In this document: piece after piece, positions 24,948 to 51,445 of the stretch | How the letters are laid out: every line of letters begins with the position of its first letter | How positions within the stretch are numbered: position 1 is the stretch's first letter | Source: Liolophura sinensis | Lineage: Eukaryota; Mollusca; Polyplacophora; Chitonida; Chitonidae | Direction of reading: 5' to 3' | Length of the DNA stretch: 64,000 nucleotides | Assembly: GCF_032854445.1 (NCBI RefSeq) | Contig: NC_088295.1 | Coordinates: 10,527,385-10,591,384, forward strand | The notes under the pieces: model-generated | Told to the model about the DNA's origin: nothing | The model's database searches: none | The model's input: only the letters and a program-made list of their open reading frames with translations | Position numbers and translations under genes: made by a program

Positions 24948-24953
24948 TAAATG
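24948..24953 (+). terminator. Candidate ZFAND4 polyadenylation signal
   Basis: An AATAAA hexamer about 0.9 kb after the stop codon, followed within ~30 bp by GT/T-rich sequence. It is chosen as a canonical signal downstream of the stop; transcript data are needed to confirm use. Confidence 0.3.
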
Positions 24954-26374
24954 TTGTAGTATATATTTACTAGGGTTTGTCAGATAACTTTTATACTGCT
25001 GATATTTACTTCTGTAAATCAATATTGAATTATTGATGGGTTTTAGAGTCATGTATGAGAATGTATTTCTGATTCATTATTTTTTATTAAAAACAAATCT
25101 GCTCTCGATTAACAGCAAGGGAAACTTGTGAGGTGAATTGAGTGTGATATCTGTTTGACAGGAAGACATAAAACATCTTGAGGATTTTGTGATAATTGTA
25201 GAAATTGGGGAGAACTGTAAGGTAAATGTGAGGTGATCTACTGGTTCTGAAGTGTGAGAGTGGTGACTGATGTAAACAAACAAGATGCATTTATATTTAA
25301 CAAATGTATTAAAAACCTAGATCTCTCATGTAAGGTTATACTATGTTATAATGATTCCACTTACTTTGAACCTGTGTTCTTTTTTTGCCTTCAGTTGTTT
25401 TTGCAAGTAGTGCTTTAGTATCAAACTACGGTAACGTTGTTGCACAGTTTTTTGTGTTTTTTTTGTTATCTGAATTTGGTTAGTTTTAGCCACTGGCCCC
25501 ATTTTCAATAAGTTTCATGTGTGACTTTTTTCTTAAATTTATTACATGAAGTAATTTTTGGGTTTACACTTCATTCAAAAGGTCTTGTGTTGTCAGGGTG
25601 CTTTATGAGTGAGTGATTTATATATGTGTACCAAAGTAGCTAAATACCGGTACGGGAAAATGTATGCCGGGGTTAGTCATGTTGCACGTGGTATAGTTAC
25701 CGCACCTTGTAGAGGCTTTGTCCATATAACTAGCTGTGATATTAACAAGTCCATACTGTTGACATGGCTTGGATGGGTGGGAAAGGAAGGATAGGAGGTT
25801 AAGGACGTTGGTAAATTTAACTTCAAGGGAGGGGGAGGTAGTGATTAATAAGGTATTATAGTAAATATCTATTTTCTCTTTATTCTAATATGTTATTTCT
25901 AATTTGTTTGCTGTTATTTTCATATGTAAGAATTGTGTCAAACTACTATTCTAGGATATTTCATGTGATGTGCCAGTGCGGCTTTTATTTTACAGTGTGC
26001 TCACTTTTCATAAATAACAGGAAATGAGTGTGAATAAAGTGAAAGTGGAAAATGATATGAAATGTTTGGTTTCTTTGTTTGAGTTCCTCCAATAAAACAT
26101 TGCTCATATTGAAAATCCAGCGTCCAGTGTGCTTATGGACAACACTACAGCGAATATGTTGACATACATGCATGTGTACACCTTATTTCACTTTGTGCAG
26201 TATGTTGCAAATAGTAGTGGAGGCTTGTTTGCTAGTTTTGTATTTCAGCAAATAAACTTGACTATGTACTGGATCAGAAGATCTTAAAAAAACTATTTGT
26301 TCTTGTAGGGCTGTGTGAAATGATCTACAACTTGAACCAGGGATCATGCAGACAAACAGGTGAAGTGTTGGCTG

Positions 26375-29300
26375 GCTGCAGCTTTCAGTCTGTTGACCCA
26401 GATGTACTATGTTGACTGCAGCTCACACTGAAATGGCTGCAGCTTTCAGTCCCTTGACCCAGATGTGCTATGTTGACTGCAGCTCATGCCGATATGGCTG
26501 CAGCTTTCAGTCCCTTCACCCAGATGTACTATGTTGACTGCAGCTCACGTTGAAATGGCTGCAGCTTTCAGTCCCTTCACCCAGATGTGCTATGTTGGCT
26601 GCAGCTCATGCCGATATGGCTGCAGCTTTCAGTCCCTTCACCCAGATGTACTATGTTGACTGCAGCTCACGCTAAAATGGCTGCAGCTTTCAGTCCCTTG
26701 ACCCAGATGTGCTATGTTGACTGCAGCTCATGCCGATATGGCTGCAGCTTTCAGTCCCTTCACCCAGATGTACTATGTTGACTGCAGCTCACGCTGAAAT
26801 GGCTCCAGCTTTCAGTCCCTTCACCCAGATGTGCTATGTTGGCTGCAGCTCATGCCGATATGGCTGCAGCTTTCAGTCCCTTGACCCAGATGTGCTATGT
26901 TGACTGCAGCTCATGCCGATATGGCTGCAGCTTTCAGTCCCTTCACCCAGATGTGCTATGTTGACTGCAACTCACGCCGATATGGCTGCAGCTTTTAGTC
27001 CCTTGACCCAGATGTACTATGTTGACTGCAGCTCATGCCGATATGGCTGCATCTTTCAGTCCCTTCACCCAGATGTACTATGTTGACTGCAGCTCACACT
27101 GATATGGCTGCAGCTTTCAGTCCCTTCACCCAGATGTGCTATTTTGACTGCAGCTCATGCTGAAATGGCTGCAGCTTTCAGTCCCTTCACCCAGATGTGC
27201 TATGTTGGCTGCAGCTCATGCCGATATGGCTGCAGCTTTCAGTCCCTTGACCCAGATGTGCTATGTTGACTGCAACTCACGCCGATATGGCTGCAGCTTT
27301 TAGTCCCTTCACCCAGATGTACTATGTTGACTGCAGCTCACGCTGAAATGGCTGCAGCTTTCAGTCCCTTGACCCAGATGTGCTATGTTGACTGCAACTC
27401 ACGCCGATATGGCTGCAGCTTTTAGTCCCTTGACCCAGATGTACTATGTTGACTGCAGCTCACACTGATATGGCTGCAGCTTTCAGTCCCTTCACCCAGA
27501 TGTGCTATGTTGGCTGCAACTCACGCCGATATGGCTGCAGCTTTTAGTCCCTTGACCCAGATGTACTATGTTGACTGCAGCTCACACTGATATGGCTGCA
27601 ACTTTCAGTCCCTTGACCCAGATGTACTATGTTGACTGCAGCTCACGCCGATATGGCTGCAGCTTTTAGTCCCTTAACCCAGATGTACTGTTGACTGCAA
27701 CTCACGCTGATATGGCTGCAGCTTTTAGTCCCTTGACCCAGATGTACTATGTTGACTGCAGCTCACGCCGATATGGCTGCAGCTTTTAGTCCCTTGATCC
27801 AGATGTACTATGTTGACTGCAACTCACGCCGATATGGCTGCAGCTTTCAGTCCCTTGACCCAGATGTACTATGTTGACTGCAGCTCATGCCGGTATGGCT
27901 GCAGCTTTCACTCCCTTGACCCAGATGTGCTATGTTGACTGCAACTCACGCCGATATGGCTGCAGCTTTTAGTCCCTTGACCCAGATGTACTATGTTGAC
28001 TGCAGCTCATGCCGATATGGCTGCAGCTTTCAGTCCCTTGACCCAGATGTACTATGTTGGCTGCAATTTTCAGCCCCTTGACCCAGATGTACTATGTTGA
28101 CTGCAGCTCATGCTGATATGGCTGCAACTTTCAGTCCCTTGACCCCGATGTACTATGTTGACTGCAGCTCACGCTGATATGGCTGGCAGCCTTCAGTCCC
28201 TTGACCCAGATGTACCATGTTGACTGCAGCTCACGCTGAAATGGCTGCAGCTTTCAGTCCCTTGACCCAGATGTACTATGTTGACTGCAGCTCATGCAGA
28301 TATGGCTGCAACTTTCAGTCCCTTGACCCAGATGTGCTATGTTGGCTGCAATTTTCAGTCCCTTGACCCAGATGTACTATGTTGACTGCAGCTCATGCTG
28401 ATATGGCTGCAACTTTCAGTCCCTTGACCCAGGTGTGCTATGCTGACTGCAGCTTATGCTGATATGGCTGCATATCTCAGTCCCTTGACCCATATGTGCT
28501 ATGTTGACTGCAGCTGAAAACCATATGGCTGCAGCTTTCAGTCCCTTGACCCAGATGTGCTATGTTGACTGCAGCTCACACTGATATGGCTGCAGCTTTC
28601 AGTCTGTTGACCCAGATGTACTATACTGAGTGCACCTCACGCTGATATGGCTGCAGTTTTCAGTCCCTTGACCAGATGTGCTATGTTGACTGCAGCTCAT
28701 GCCGATGTGGCTGCAGCTTTCAGTCCCTTGACCCAGATGTATTGTGCTGACTGCAGCTCACACTGATATGGCTGCAGTTTTCAGTCCCTTGACCCATATG
28801 TGCTATGTTGACTGCAGCTCACAACCATATGGCTGCAGCTTTCAGTCCCTTCACCCAGATGTACTATGTTGACTACAGCTCATGCAGATATGGCTGCAAC
28901 TTTCAGTCCCTTGACCCAGATGTGCTATGTTGGCTGCAATTTTCAGTCCCTTGACCCAGATGTACTATGTTGACTGCAGCTCATGCTGATATGGCTGCAA
29001 CTTTCAGTCCCTTCACCCAGATGTACTATGTTGACTGCAGCTCACGCTGAAATGGCTGCAGCTTTCAGTCCCTTCACCCAGATGTGCTATGTTGACTGCA
29101 GCTCATGCCGATATGGCTGCAGCTTTCAGTCCCTTGACCCAGATGTACTATGTTGACTGCAGCTCACGCTGAAATGGCTGCAGCTTTCAGTCCCTTCACC
29201 CAGATGTGCTGTGTTGGCTGCAGCTCATGCCGATATGGCTGCAGCTTTCAGTCCCTTGACCCAGATGTGCTATGTTGACTGCAGCTCATGCCGATATGGC

Positions 29301-31988
29301 TGCAGCTTTCAGTCCCTTCACCCAGATGTGCTATGTTGACTGCAACTCACGCCGATATGGCTGGAGCTTTTAGTCCCTTGACCCAGATGTACTATGTTGA
29401 CTGCAGCTCATGCCGATATGGCTGCATCTTTCAGTCCCTTCACCCAGATGTACTATGTCGACTGCAGCTCACACTGATATGGCTGCAGCTTTCAGTCCCT
29501 TCACCCAGATGTGCTATGTTGACTGCAGCTCATGCCGATATGGCTGCAGCTTTTAGTCCCTTCACCCAGATGTACTATGTTGACTGCAGCTCACGCTGAA
29601 ATGGCTGCAGCTTTCAGTCCCTTGACCCAGATGTGCTATGTTGACTGCAACTCACGCCGATATGGCTGCAGCTTTTAGTCCCTTGACCCAGATGTACTAT
29701 GTTGACTGCAGCTCACACTGATATGGCTGCAGCTTTCAGTCCCTTCACCCAGATGTGCTATGTTGGCTGCAACTCACGCCGATATGGCTGCAGCTTTTAG
29801 TCCCTTGACCCAGATGTACTATGTTGACTGCAGCTCACACTGATATGGCTGCAACTTTCAGTCCCTTGACCCAGATGTACTATGTTGACTGCAGCTCATG
29901 CCGATATGGCTGCAGCTTTTAGTCCCTTAACCCAGATGTACTGTTGACTGCAACTCACGCTGATATGGCTGCAGCTTTTAGTCCCTTGACCCAGATGTAC
30001 TATGTTGACTGCAGCTCACGCCGATATGGCTGCAGCTTTTAGTCCCTTGACCCAGATGTACTATGTTGACTGCAACTCACGCCGATATGGCTGCAGCTTT
30101 TAGTCCCTTGACCCAGATGTACTATGTTGACTGCAGCTCATGCCGGTATGGCTGCAGCTTTCAGTCCCTTGACCCAGATGTGCTATGTTGAGTGCAACTC
30201 ATGCCGATATGGCTGCAGCTTTTAGTCCCTTGACCCAGATGTACTATGTTGACTGCAGCTCATGCCGATATGGCTGCAGCTTTCAGTCCCTTGACCCAGA
30301 TGTACTATGTTGGCTGCAATTTTCAGCCCCTTGACCCAGATGTACTATGTTGACTGCAGCTCATGCTGATATGGCTGCAACTTTCAGTCCCTTGACCCCG
30401 ATGTACTATGTTGACTGCAGCTCACGCTGATATGGCTGGCAGCCTTCAGTCCCTTGACCCAGATGTACCATGTTGACTGCAGCTCACGCTGAAATGGCTG
30501 CAGCTTTCAGTCCCTTGACCCAGATGTACTATGTTGACTGCAGCTCATGCAGATATGGCTGCAACTTTCAGTCCCTTGACCCAGATGTGCTATGTTGGCT
30601 GCAATTTTCAGTCCCTTGACCCAGATGTACTATGTTGACTGCAGCTCATGCTGATATGGCTGCAACTTTCAGTCCCTTGACCCAGGTGTGCTATGCTGAC
30701 TGCAGCTTATGCTGATATGGCTGCATATCTCAGTCCCTTGACCCATATGTGCTATGTTGACTGCAGCTGAAAACCATATGGCTGCAGCTTTCAGTCCCTT
30801 GATCCAGATGTGCTATGTTGACTGCAGCTCACACTGATATGGCTGCAGCTTTCAGTCTGTTGACCCAGATGTACTATACTGAGTGCACCTCACGCTGATA
30901 TGGCTGCAGTTTTCAGTCCCTTGACCAGATGTGCTATGTTGACTGCAGCTCATGCCGATGTGGCTGCAGCTTTCAGTCCCTTGACCCAGATGTATTGTGC
31001 TGACTGTAGCTCACACTGATATGGCTGCAGTTTTCAGTCCCTTGACCCATATGTGCTATGTTGACTGCAGCTCACAACCATATGGCTGCAGCTTTTAGTC
31101 CCTTCACCCAGATGTACTATGTTGACTACAGCTCATGCAGATATGGCTGCAACTTTCAGTCCCTTGACCCAGATGTGCTATGTTGGCTGCAATTTTCAGT
31201 CCCTTGACCCAGATGTACTATGTTGACTGCAGCTCATGCTGATATGGCTGCAACTTTCAGTCCCTTGACCCAGATGTGCTATGCTGACTGCAGCTCATGC
31301 TGATATGGCTGCATATCTCAGTCCCTTGACCCATATGTGCTATGTTGACTGCAGCTCAAAACCATATGGCTGCAGCTTTCAGTCCCTTGACCCAGATGTG
31401 CTATGTTGACTGCAGCTCATGCCGATATGGCTGCAGCTTTCAGTCTGTTGACCCAGATGTACTATACTGAGTGCACCTCACGCTGATATGGCTGCAACTT
31501 TCAGTCCCTTGACCCAGATGTGCTATGCTGACTGCAGCTCATGCTGATATGGCTGCATATCTCAGTCCCTTGACCCATATGTGCTATGTTGACTGCAGCT
31601 CAAAACCATATGGCTGCAGCTTACAGTCCCTTGACCCAGATGTGCTATGTTGACTGCAGCTCATGCCGATATGGCTGCAGCTTTCAGTCTGTTGACCCAG
31701 ATGTACTATACTGAGTGCACCTCACGCTGATATGGCTGCAACTTTCAGTCCCTTGACCAGATGTGCTATGTTGACTGCAGCTCATGCCGATGTGGCTGCA
31801 GCTTTCAGTCCCTTGACCCAGATGTGCTATGTTTGACTGCAGCTCACACTGATATGGGTGCAGTTTTCAGTCCCTTGACCCATATGTGCTATGTTGACTG
31901 CAGCTCACAACCATATGGCTGCAGCTTTCAGTCCTTTCACCCAGATATACTATGTTGACTGCAGCTCACGCTGATATGGCTGCAGCTT
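26375..31988. repeat. 61-bp satellite array, ~92 units, with 2253-bp higher-order repeat
   Basis: Units of 61 bp follow the pattern GGCTGCAGCTTTCAGTCCCT / TGACCCAGATGTACTATG / TTGACTGCAGCTCATGCTG. Most units carry two CTGCAG (PstI) palindromes. Private variants recur exactly 2253 bp apart (about 37 units): CCCTTAACCC at 27671 and 29924, GGCTGGCAGCC at 28181 and 30434, ACCAGATGTG at 28671 and 30924. An earlier marker (GCATCTTTCAG, 27047 versus 29422) is offset by 2375, that is two extra units in the first copy. Near the right end a 244-bp (4-unit) block is duplicated (31311 and 31555). 61 is not divisible by 3 and open frames are interrupted, so no protein is expected. Confidence 0.97.
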
Positions 31989-33025
31989 AACGTCAGGAGG
32001 TTTGTCGCATACTTGGCAAAGGGCGGTGGTTTACTCACTCTCCAGTTTCGTCAACTCGTGAACATGACTGTTGTCAGACAAGTGAAAATCCTTGAGTACT
32101 ACATTCAATACCTGCGTTCAGATAAATGTAGATTGAACCAGAAATTATGTTGACATCCCAAATTTATACTTAAAATCTTTTGGCATTCCAGGTGTAGACA
32201 GCATACAGCTTGGTAGTCCATTGGTGCATGCATACGTTAAGCATTTACATTTAAGAAAAAGTATTTTGTGTTACTATGTATGCCCAAATGTGGCGAAATG
32301 ACCTGATTGGTAGCAGATCTTTGGTATTGTGCTTCAGTGATGCAGCACTGAAAATATGTCTACTGTCCCAGAATATATTTATTTTTTAAAAATTTATTTC
32401 ATCAATAAAATTCATGCCTACTCAAAAATTTTTCAGTTTCATATGATTACAGCCAGTTTTATGAGTGGAAGAAACTAGACTAGCATGAACTCTTCCACTG
32501 TCCCATCTCGCACAGTCCCAAACTTTACAAGGAGGCATCATTATGATATGTCCGAACAAGTGTTAATAAAGAAGAATGAGCCTGAAATTTTGAGTCCAGG
32601 TAAAACATTAAATATGGCAAGTGGTTGGTAACGAAACTGATACGTGTGCAACAATACCATCAAATGCCACAAGAACATACAGTTCAAGAAAGACAATTTG
32701 TTGTTGATATTTTTTAGCCCTTGGTTAACCACTATTCATGTACATATAACAGTCCACGGTGTCAGAATGTCTCTTACAATACCACGTGATATTCCTTAGT
32801 ATGGCGTAAAACATACAATACCACATCATTTTGAGGTATGAGGCCTGGCTTTGTTTTATACTCACTATCACTTTCAAGTAGTACAACTATAGGTTAATGC
32901 AGTTCACACAATGTTCCTTTATGAATTGAGAAGTGTAGTTTACACAGTATACGTCATTGTGGAGTTCAAGACTTTCACAATTTAGTACAAATGTATCACT
33001 ATGGTGGTGAACAATGGCTACAACC
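31989..33025. other. Upstream region of adenosine kinase, nothing recognised
   Basis: AT-rich DNA between the satellite array and the adenosine kinase promoter. It has scattered short frames with no similarity that I recognise. A fragment near 32788-32816 (ATTCCTTAGTATGGCGTAAA) resembles a SINE tail. Confidence 0.45.
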
Positions 33026-33072
33026 GTATGTCTGGGATATAGCATGTTCATACTATATCCCAGCCTACATAC
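33026..33072. repeat. Short hairpin upstream of adenosine kinase
   Basis: CTGGGATATAG at 33032-33042 and CTATATCCCAG at 33053-33063 form an 11-bp perfect stem with a 10-base loop. GTATG and CATAC extend the symmetry outward. It lies about 110 bp before the start codon and could be a MITE remnant or a regulatory fold. Confidence 0.5.
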
Positions 33073-33177
33073 AGTACTATCAGTTCATATGTGGAAGAGT
33101 GGGAAATCAACTGGAAAAATCAAGCATGTGTACAGTTATTCCCCTTGACTATTAGAGAACATAGCGATGCTTGCAAC

Positions 33178-48023
<14,846 letters not shown>

Positions 48024-48717
48024 TCACATTAGAGTTGACAAGAAATTTATGTGTTAAGCAATCTATTATAAATTAGATAACATTCATTCTTCCATTCATA
48101 ACAGCCTTTAATATCATTTGACTGATGTAGAAATGTCATATTTTGTATAAACTAACAAGTTTAACTATCAGAATATTCTTTTTGTCTGTCAATTCTTATT
48201 ATTATCCCTCAGTTGAAACGATCATACTTTCCCTTAATTCAGAGGATCATATTTTCTGACAGCTAAATCACATTTTCCTTTAATTCAAGAAATTCCAGTT
48301 TCCTATAAATCAGGAAATCCCATTTTTTATTATATAAATCCATGTTTTAAATGGCAAGGCTCTGGTTAGTAAAGACTAGACTACAAGAGTTACATATACC
48401 TACGTGGACTGGTGGGAGAGAAATTTTCAAATTTCTTGATAACAGGCGAAAAGTTGAAAAAAATACAATGTCAATACAGCTATAGCTGAATAATTTGATT
48501 TTTTGAGTCTCTGTAAACTCTGTATCATCCTGCGCTGGTTAGGGTTTTGGATTTTTCTTTTATTTTGAAGAGTTTATTTCTTACTGCTCAACAGTATTTA
48601 TTTTTTTTTACCTTAACTGCCATTATCTACCCTTGCAGTTTGTGTTTAACACATCAGTTGGAAACATTTTTCTAATTCATTCTAGTCAAGGAAGTTTTGA
48701 ATACTGTCATACAGAGG
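48024..48717. other. 3' flank of adenosine kinase
   Basis: AT-rich sequence after the ADK stop codon, probably including its 3'UTR. No clear AATAAA was found before the SINE at 48718. Three short similar phrases (CATTTTCCTTTAATTCA, CAGTTTCCTATAAATCA, TTTCCCTTAATTCA) hint at a degenerate ~35-bp repeat around 48220-48340. Confidence 0.4.
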
Positions 48718-48950
48718 TTGGGATGGCCTGGTGGGTAGCGTGCTAGTGCAGCAAAATATAGTCACTGTGAGTTTAACTCCAGCTCATGCTGGCTACGGCC
48801 ATACCTGGGAAGGTCTATCACCAACCTGCGGATGGTCCTGGGTTTCTCCCAGACTGTGCCCGGTTTGCTCCCGCCATAATGCTGGCCGCCCTCGTATAAG
48901 TGAAGTATCGAGTACGGAGTAAAACACCAATCAAATAAATAAATAAATAA
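48718..48950 (+). mobile_element. Nearly full-length SINE
   Basis: The most complete plus-strand copy: tRNA-like head (GGGATGGCCTGGTGGGTAGC), B-box-like part (CACTGTGAGTTTAACTCCAG), body (GGAAGGTCTATCACCAACCT, CGCCATAATGCTGGCCGCCC), tail (AAACACCAATCAAATAAATA, then AAAT repeats). Confidence 0.85.
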
Positions 48951-50095
48951 GTTATATAGCAACAGTGATGAAAATTTAATATTCCACACGTTATATAAAT
49001 AAACCGCAATTTTGATTGGTCACCAAACTTTCTTTGATAACGTTATCCAATGATAAGTGCAGCTGCAAGCCACACTACTTCTGTTGTTTGTTGCCTTTCA
49101 GTATGATTTTCGAAATCACCGCTCCTCGCACCAGTCATGGCGTGACGTCATTTGTCATAGAGCCTTAGATTTAGGCCACAATTTTGGAGTCAAAATGTTT
49201 CGATAAATGAGCCGTTATGAGTGCCGATATTTTCTGAAAAAAAAATAAAGCTTGTCACCTTATTGTAAACTAATGGACTGTGATATGTTTTCTGATCATA
49301 GAAATCACAGATTTCCTCAATGTTTTCGAGAACTATATTTAGTGAAATGTGTGGTTCACTTTCAGCCGTTTCACATATGTCGATATTAGTGCGCATCTCA
49401 TTTACATACTTGTCGAAACAAACAGACATCTATTAACGACCTAAACCGTTCAAAATAAATTATGAGATAAATAGGATGTACAATTCGTGACCCATTATAT
49501 CAAATTTATTAAACTCGTGATGTCATTTTCAAATGTTCCTCGGCAAAGGCTCGGGAACAAATGAAAATTACACCAATCGTTTAATAAAATTGATGTCCTT
49601 GTATATTGATACTGTCATATAAAGTGTCATGCCTAGAAGGTAGGCTTTTTATCCTTTGTTCTTTTAATCAACTTCAACAGTAAATACTCACTATAAATTT
49701 TGTTATTGTACCAATTAATGCCAATAATCTGAAATGAAACCGCAGCTGTAACTTAACTGATTGATCAATTATATATGCTAATCTCCGCACTTGAATCTTA
49801 ACTGCAATCACGGATCAGTGGCTTGAAGAGGTTTTCATGTTTACTTCATCAGGAATGAATTTTGTGGTGCATAGTATTATTGATACGTGTTTTTTTTTTT
49901 TTTTATATATAATAATGTCTAATTTTGGTGTATTTTTATACTCCTATGTGTTAATATGAATGGTAAAATGTAAGTGAAAAACGGAAGTGTGGGCCATTAA
50001 AAAAAAATTTTTTTCTGTTTTTTTTTTCAAAAATATTGTGTTTCTGTTGTTTTCTCGTTTTTTTGTGTTTATTAAATGATATCTTACAGTTACTG
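48951..50095. other. Intergenic, nothing recognised
   Basis: AT-rich DNA with a TGACGTCA octamer near 49144 and T-runs near 49890 and 50020. Short frames, including 49429-49190 on the minus strand, resemble nothing known to me. Confidence 0.45.
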
Positions 50096-50412
50096 ACTGC
50101 TTCGGTGGCATAATTGTTAGAGCGTTTGCCTCGAAGTTGGGAGACCGGGTCAAACCCGGGTGGGGTCATATCAGACATGAAAAAAGGCACTTGTTGCTGC
50201 CTCGTCTGGCGCTCAGCGCTGAGAGGAAGGTTAGAGCAAGGAAACAGGATTGGTTGGCCCGTGTCAGTTTCGTGTGACTGGATGGGGTGTCATGACTGGT
50301 GTCTTCTGCATGATACTTCAGTGGCGGCATGCCCTGCGGTTGTCACAAAAAGACACTATATATATGTACACACACTTAGTGACTCCTCGTCGACAAATGA
50401 AAAATTGTAAGT
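50096..50412 (+). mobile_element. SINE family 2, nearly complete copy
   Basis: The tRNA-like head is well preserved: an A-box-like part (GGTGGCATAATTGTTAGAGC) and a B-box (GGGTCAAACCCGGGTGG). The body has CACTTGTTGCTGCCTCGTCT, GGAAACAGGATTGGTTGGCC and ATGATACTTCAGTGGCGGCA and ends near AAATTGTAAGTACGATGTTC. It is homologous to 20886-21215. Confidence 0.85.
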
Positions 50413-50478
50413 ACGATGTTCAGCCCCCAAGTATTCATTCATTTAATCTTACTGTTACGTTATCACTTGTAGCTTCTC

Positions 50479-51097
50479 AGGGAAACATTGCCCTTCGTCC
50501 ACCGGCGCGCCTAAGCTGGTGCTGTAGTTGGTTGCAGATCGCTTGCCTGCCACCGGTGTAGCACAGAAACACTGCCCTTCATCCACCGGCGCGCATAGGG
50601 CCCTGAAGCTGGTACTGTAGTTGGTTGCAGATCGCTTACCTCCCTGCGGTGTAGCACAGAAACATTGCCCTTCATCCACCGGAGCGCCTAGGGCCCTCAA
50701 GCTGGTACTGTAGTTGGTTGCAGATCGCTTACCTCCCAGCGGTGTAGCACAGAAACATTGCCCTTCATCCACCGGAGCGCCTAGGGCCCTCAAGCTGGTA
50801 CTGTAGTTGGTTGCAGATCGCTTACCTCCCTGCGGTGTAGCACAGAAACATTGCCCTTCATCCACCGGAGCGCCTAGGGCCCTCAAGCTGGTACTGTAGT
50901 TGGTTGCAGATCGCTTACCTCCCAGCGGTGTAGCACAGAAACATTGCCCTTCATCCACCGGAGCGCCTAGGGCCCTCAAGCTGGTACTGTAGTTGGTTAC
51001 AGATCGCTTACCTCCCTGCGGTGTAGCACAGAAACATTGCCCTTCATCCACCGGAGCGCCTAGGGCCCTCAGGCTGGTACTGTAGTTGGTTGCAGAT
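50479..51097. repeat. 93-bp minisatellite with alternating units
   Basis: About 6.6 units of 93 bp, for example AAACATTGCCCTTCATCCAC, CTGGTACTGTAGTTGGTTGC and AGATCGCTTACCTCCC. CTGCGGTGTAGC and CAGCGGTGTAGC units alternate strictly over five units, so the real period is a 186-bp dimer. 93 is divisible by 3, so the minus strand is open throughout (31-residue period with GAPVDEGQCFCATP), but the frame has no ATG. The array separates two SINE family 2 copies. Confidence 0.95.
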
Positions 51098-51109
51098 CAG
51101 GTTGCAAAA

Positions 51110-51345
51110 TGGTAATGTTGCTGGCGCTTGGCTCTGAGAGGTTAGAACAAGGAAACATGACTGGTTGGATCGGTGTCAGTATAATGTGACCGAGTGGGGT
51201 TTAATATTTGCTGGCTTCGGCATGACACTTCAGTGGCGGTATCAATTTGTCGGCGTGGACTCGCCCTGCCACCAGAGCATACAGTACATGTACAGGCATC
51301 TAGTGAATCCTCATCGCCAGCACAACGTTAAAACTCTAGTATACA
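51110..51345 (+). mobile_element. SINE family 2, 5'-truncated copy
   Basis: It begins AATGTTGCTGGCGCTTGG and continues TCTGAGAGGTTAGAACAAGG, CATGACACTTCAGTGGCGGT and GGACTCGCCCTGCCACCAGA, parallel to 50160-50405. The tRNA-like head is absent; the 93-bp array abuts the truncation. Confidence 0.75.
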
Positions 51346-51379
51346 TATACATATATACTTGTTGTATGTGGTAGTTTAC

Positions 51380-51445
51380 CCAACGCAATGTGGTTTCTTC
51401 TACCATATAATGAAATATTCTTGATACGACGCTAAACAACCGTCA
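51380..51445 (+). mobile_element. SINE tail fragment
   Basis: CTACCATATAATGAAATATT then CTTGATACGACGCTAAACAA is a diverged form of the common SINE 3' end. Confidence 0.5.

Larger units (their letters stand above)
24052..26374. other. 3' flank of ZFAND4
   Basis: The stretch contains the probable ZFAND4 3'UTR, a long (TA)n run and a candidate AATAAA at 24948. Beyond about 25.0 kb it is AT-rich sequence with short frames in both directions that I do not recognise. No exon or RNA gene was seen. Confidence 0.5.

Noticed and set aside
26587-31958. Cysteine-rich frames in the 61-bp array
   Set aside because: Frame shifts every unit; openness over three units (183 bp) is a property of the repeat. 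No start context or splice support.
26375-31988. CRISPR-like array
   Set aside because: Continuous 61-bp units without unique spacers, in a eukaryotic intron-bearing context.
50096-50165. tRNA gene
   Set aside because: A- and B-box-like sequences are part of a SINE head repeated at 20886; no cloverleaf with acceptor stem was found.
50455-51051. 198-codon minus frame with a 31-residue repeat
   Set aside because: No ATG in the frame (it opens at GTG), bounded by SINE sequence, and fully explained by a 93-bp minisatellite.
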